Origin: Actinomycetota bacterium
Lineage (GTDB): Bacteria; Actinomycetota; Humimicrobiia; Humimicrobiales; Humimicrobiaceae
Length of the DNA: 8,904 nucleotides
Direction: 5' to 3'
Assembly (NCBI GenBank): GCA_016932375.1
Contig: JAFGDA010000067.1
Coordinates: 1-8,904, forward strand
In this document: positions 6,571 to 8,904 of the stretch, in pieces
How the letters are laid out: each line of letters begins with the position of its first letter
How positions within the stretch are numbered: position 1 is the first letter of the stretch
Position numbers and translations under genes: made by a program
Notes under the pieces: generated by a model
The model's database searches: none
Seen by the model: only the letters and a program-made list of their open reading frames with translations
What the model was told of the DNA's origin: nothing

Positions 6571-7656
6571 ATGGATTGGGATTGTATGAATATACTGGAT
6601 GATCTTTCAAAAATTAATGGGATCGACCCGAAGGGAATGCTTGAAGTAGAAGAAAAATTTTACGGGCAGCTTATGGATGCAAAAAAGATTGCGGAAAATA
6701 CTGGGTTGGGCGGACTTGTTTCCAGAAAGTTTTCCGGAGTTGCTATTCTCGGAATGGGAGGTTCGGGTTTTTCTGGAGATATAATAAAAGAGCTTGTCAG
6801 GGATGAAATAAAAGTTCCTGTCGAGGTGGTGAAGGGCTATAATCTTCCGGCCTGTGTAACTGAAGATTGGTTAGTGGTACCGGTAAGCTATTCCGGCAAT
6901 ACGGAAGAAACCATTTCTGCTGCCAGCGAAGCTATCCTCAGGAACTGCAGCATGATGATACTGTGTTCAGGTGGGAAGCTTGAAGCGCTTGCACGGGAAA
7001 AAGGGCTGGTCATGATAAAGATCCCTTCCGGGCTTCAGCCGAGAGGCGCTATAGGCTACATCTTTTTCCCTGTTTACCTGGCACTCGGGATCATGGGGCT
7101 TGTCAGGATACCGGCTGATGAAATTGAAGAGGCACTGGCCTTAGTAAAAGAAAAAGCTGCACTATATAACAGGAATACCGAAAGCAGCAGGAATCCCGCA
7201 AAGAAGATAGCCCTTGCAGCACAGGGCCTTATTCCAATAGTGTATGGGACAGAGGGGATTCTTTCAGCTGTAGCCTACAGGCTTAAGTGTGAATTCAATG
7301 AAAATTCAAAGACGCCAGGATGGTGCAATACGTTTCCTGAGCTGAACCATAATGAGACGGTCGGCTGGGAGAACCTTAAAAATATAACCCGGAATTTTAT
7401 AATTATAGCTTTCAGGGATCCCGGCGAGACTATAAGAATGAAAACAAGGATGGATGTTACATTAAAACAGGTAAAGGAAAATGTATCCGCAATCCTTGAA
7501 ATACCGGTGGAAGGTAAATCCAGGCTGGCCAGAACCCTTTTTGCGCTGTATCTCGGTGATATCGCCAGTGTGTATCTTGCACTTTTATACGGGACTGACC
7601 CGACACCTGTCTACAAAATAGAGTCCCTGAAAGCTGAACTGGCAAAGATTGATTGA
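6571..7656 (+). CDS. Bifunctional phosphoglucose/phosphomannose isomerase
   Basis: The 361-residue protein belongs to the SIS-domain PGI/PMI family known from Crenarchaeota and several bacterial phyla. It interconverts glucose-6-P, fructose-6-P and mannose-6-P. Here it links glycolysis to mannose-1-P together with the preceding mutase. Visible motifs are the first SIS loop GMGGSG (61-66), the phosphate-binding SYSGNTEET (106-114), LQPRGAIGY (155-163), and FNENSK to FPELNHNE (242-262). E244 and H260 are 16 residues apart, matching the spacing I recall for the catalytic Glu and His of the Pyrobaculum enzyme. The start is uncertain: GGAAGG (6565-6570) abuts ATG 6571, too close for a normal Shine-Dalgarno site, and in-frame ATG 6586 would give 356 residues beginning MNILDDL. 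The 70-base gap before it holds only AT-rich sequence. Confidence 0.9.
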   Translation: MDWDCMNILDDLSKINGIDPKGMLEVEEKFYGQLMDAKKIAENTGLGGLVSRKFSGVAILGMGGSGFSGDIIKELVRDEIKVPVEVVKGYNLPACVTEDWLVVPVSYSGNTEETISAASEAILRNCSMMILCSGGKLEALAREKGLVMIKIPSGLQPRGAIGYIFFPVYLALGIMGLVRIPADEIEEALALVKEKAALYNRNTESSRNPAKKIALAAQGLIPIVYGTEGILSAVAYRLKCEFNENSKTPGWCNTFPELNHNETVGWENLKNITRNFIIIAFRDPGETIRMKTRMDVTLKQVKENVSAILEIPVEGKSRLARTLFALYLGDIASVYLALLYGTDPTPVYKIESLKAELAKID

Positions 7657-7680
7657 TTCCGGGAGCTTTTGGGTGCATTG

Positions 7681-7697
7681 TTTAAGTGAATCTTAAA
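7681..7697 (+). repeat. Inverted repeat TTTAAG-N5-CTTAAA between pgi/pmi and sahH
   Basis: TTTAAG (7681-7686) and CTTAAA (7692-7697) are exact inverted copies around TGAAT. The sequence TTAAGTG inside it also occurs twice upstream of the glycosyltransferase (647-653 and 665-671). It could be an operator half-site or a coincidence of AT-rich DNA. Confidence 0.3.
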
Positions 7698-7724
7698 TAT
7701 GGGGGTAATTGCATTATTAAATCA

Positions 7725-7769
7725 CTGGTAAATGTTAATGTTGAACCGGTCCGGTATTAACCAGTTTTT
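7725..7769 (+). terminator. Terminator-like stem-loop between pgi/pmi and sahH
   Basis: CTGG (7725-7728) pairs with CCAG (7761-7764), and TTAAT (7735-7739) pairs with ATTAA (7756-7760) across a 6-base bulge. An inner ACC/GGT (7745-7747 with 7753-7755) can also form. TTTTT (7765-7769) follows directly. The stem is imperfect, so termination may be partial. It sits 69 bases after the isomerase stop and would separate the sugar operon from sahH. Confidence 0.4.
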
Positions 7770-7825
7770 AAAAGGTGATTTTTACTAAAAATAAGGAATA
7801 ACTATCTGAGAAAGGAACAAATTTT

Positions 7826-8904
7826 ATGGAGTATGATGTAAAGGATCTCGACCTGGCACAGGAAGGTAAAAATAAGATAGAATGGGCCGGCAGGGATATG
7901 CCGGTGCTTGAAGGCATCAGAAAGGATTTTGAAAAAGAAAAGCCACTTAAGGGGCTTTGTGTTGGAGCCTGTCTTCATGTCACTTCCGAGACAGCAAATC
8001 TCATGATAACCCTTAAGAGTGGAGGGGCCGATGTATCCCTGTGTGCCTCCAATCCCTTGAGTACTCAGGATGATGTAGCGGCCTCGCTGGTCAAAGATTA
8101 TAAAATAAAGGTATTTGCCAAAAAAGGGGAAGATAACAAGACATATTATTCACACATACACAGTGTCCTTGACCAGGGTCCGAGAGTGACCATGGATGAT
8201 GGGGCAGACCTGATATCCACCATACACAGTAAAAGAAAAGACCTTCTGAACAGGGTATACGGGGGTACGGAGGAAACAACGACAGGAGTAATAAGATTAA
8301 AAAGCATGGAAAAAAACGGGGTACTGCACTATCCAATAATTGCGGTCAATGATGCAAAAACCAAGCATTTTTTTGACAACCGTTATGGTACGGGACAGAG
8401 CACAATAGATGGAATACTCAGGTCGACAAATATACTCCTTGCAGGTAAAAAGTTTGTGGTTATCGGATACGGCTGGTGCGGACGGGGGGTAGCAGTGAGG
8501 GCAAGAGGAATGGGTGCCCAGGTTATAATCCTCGAAGTGGATCCTTTAAGGGCGCTTGAGGCAAGGCTGGATGGTTTTGAAGTAACTGATTCGAGAAGTG
8601 CAGCAAAAATGGGCGATATTTTCATTTCGGTTACCGGCAATAAAAATGTAATAGGTGAAAAGATCCTGGCAAACTGCAGGGATATGGCAATAGTGGGAAA
8701 TTCAGGGCACTTTGATGTCGAAATAGACCTGACATATCTAAAGAAAAACAGTTCATCAGTGCGTACAGTAAGACCTTTTGTACAGGAATACATGATGAAA
8801 GACGGAAGAAGGATATATGTCCTGGCGGAAGGCAGGCTGCTGAACCTCAGTGCGGCAGAGGGCCATCCCGCAAGTGTCATGGATATGAGTTTTGCAAACC
8901 AGGC
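7826..8904 (+). CDS. ahcY: S-adenosylhomocysteine hydrolase (adenosylhomocysteinase), 3' end outside window
   Basis: The frame runs open from ATG 7826 to the window end, giving 359 residues of an enzyme usually a little over 400 long. It splits S-adenosylhomocysteine to adenosine and homocysteine using tightly bound NAD, clearing the product of methyltransferases. Visible are RDMPVL (23-28), the substrate-site ACLHVTSET (48-56, H51), CASNPLSTQDD (73-83), DDG (124-126), EETTTGV (149-155, E150), K180 and D184 in the VNDAKTKHFFDN segment, and the Rossmann loop GYGWCGRG (214-221). NRYGTGQST resembles the shorter archaeal/Thermotoga type rather than the eukaryotic form. AAAGGA (7811-7816) lies 9 bases before the ATG. 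A terminator-like element separates it from the sugar genes, so it is probably a separate unit. No SAH riboswitch is apparent upstream. Confidence 0.95.
   Translation, partial: MEYDVKDLDLAQEGKNKIEWAGRDMPVLEGIRKDFEKEKPLKGLCVGACLHVTSETANLMITLKSGGADVSLCASNPLSTQDDVAASLVKDYKIKVFAKKGEDNKTYYSHIHSVLDQGPRVTMDDGADLISTIHSKRKDLLNRVYGGTEETTTGVIRLKSMEKNGVLHYPIIAVNDAKTKHFFDNRYGTGQSTIDGILRSTNILLAGKKFVVIGYGWCGRGVAVRARGMGAQVIILEVDPLRALEARLDGFEVTDSRSAAKMGDIFISVTGNKNVIGEKILANCRDMAIVGNSGHFDVEIDLTYLKKNSSSVRTVRPFVQEYMMKDGRRIYVLAEGRLLNLSAAEGHPASVMDMSFANQ

Noticed and set aside
7657..7825. SAH riboswitch ahead of sahH
   Set aside because: I could not find the GC-rich pseudoknot pattern of known SAH riboswitches; the spacer is AT-rich with only the elements listed.
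8383..8880. 165-residue open frame on the - strand
   Set aside because: It lies wholly opposite the well-conserved sahH gene, has low-complexity Ser/Pro/Leu composition and matches no family I know.

Overview
All recognisable genes lie on the + strand, and most read as one carbohydrate locus from a bacterium. The window opens in the last 179 codons of a pyridine nucleotide-disulfide oxidoreductase. It continues through a family 2 glycosyltransferase, a GDP-4-dehydro-6-deoxy-mannose reductase (Rmd), a mannose-1-phosphate guanylyltransferase, GDP-mannose 4,6-dehydratase (Gmd), an alpha-D-phosphohexomutase and a bifunctional phosphoglucose/phosphomannose isomerase. It ends inside S-adenosylhomocysteine hydrolase, whose last residues are cut off. 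I saw no rRNA, tRNA, CRISPR array, insertion sequence or transposase.

The five central enzymes form a complete route: fructose-6-P to mannose-6-P (isomerase), mannose-1-P (mutase), GDP-mannose (guanylyltransferase), GDP-4-keto-6-deoxy-mannose (Gmd) and GDP-D-rhamnose (Rmd). The adjacent membrane-anchored glycosyltransferase resembles WbbL-type rhamnosyltransferases and is a natural consumer of the product. The likely output is a D-rhamnose (or related 6-deoxyhexose) containing surface glycan. The polymer itself cannot be read from this window.

Organism: Shine-Dalgarno sites are clear, start codons are often TTG, Ile is often ATA and Arg often AGG, and the spacers are very AT-rich. The association of a WbbL-like transferase, a small GDP-mannose pyrophosphorylase, a hexomutase, a PGI/PMI-like protein and sahH recalls a chromosomal region of mycobacteria and other Actinobacteria (wbbL1, mpg1, pmmA, the Rv3256c type, sahH). 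The guanylyltransferase also resembles the mycobacterial one along much of its length. I infer a deep-branching, lower-GC actinobacterial or related thermophile/subsurface lineage, with low to moderate confidence.

The spacers carry the less ordinary signals. The glycosyltransferase has no ATG, GTG or TTG at the place its fold demands; the best-placed codon is ATA behind a strong Shine-Dalgarno site. The rmd leader can form two adjacent hairpins, the second touching the Shine-Dalgarno site. The rmd-guanylyltransferase spacer holds two direct-repeat pairs. A terminator-like stem-loop separates the isomerase gene from sahH. No gene-free stretch exceeds about 175 bases.
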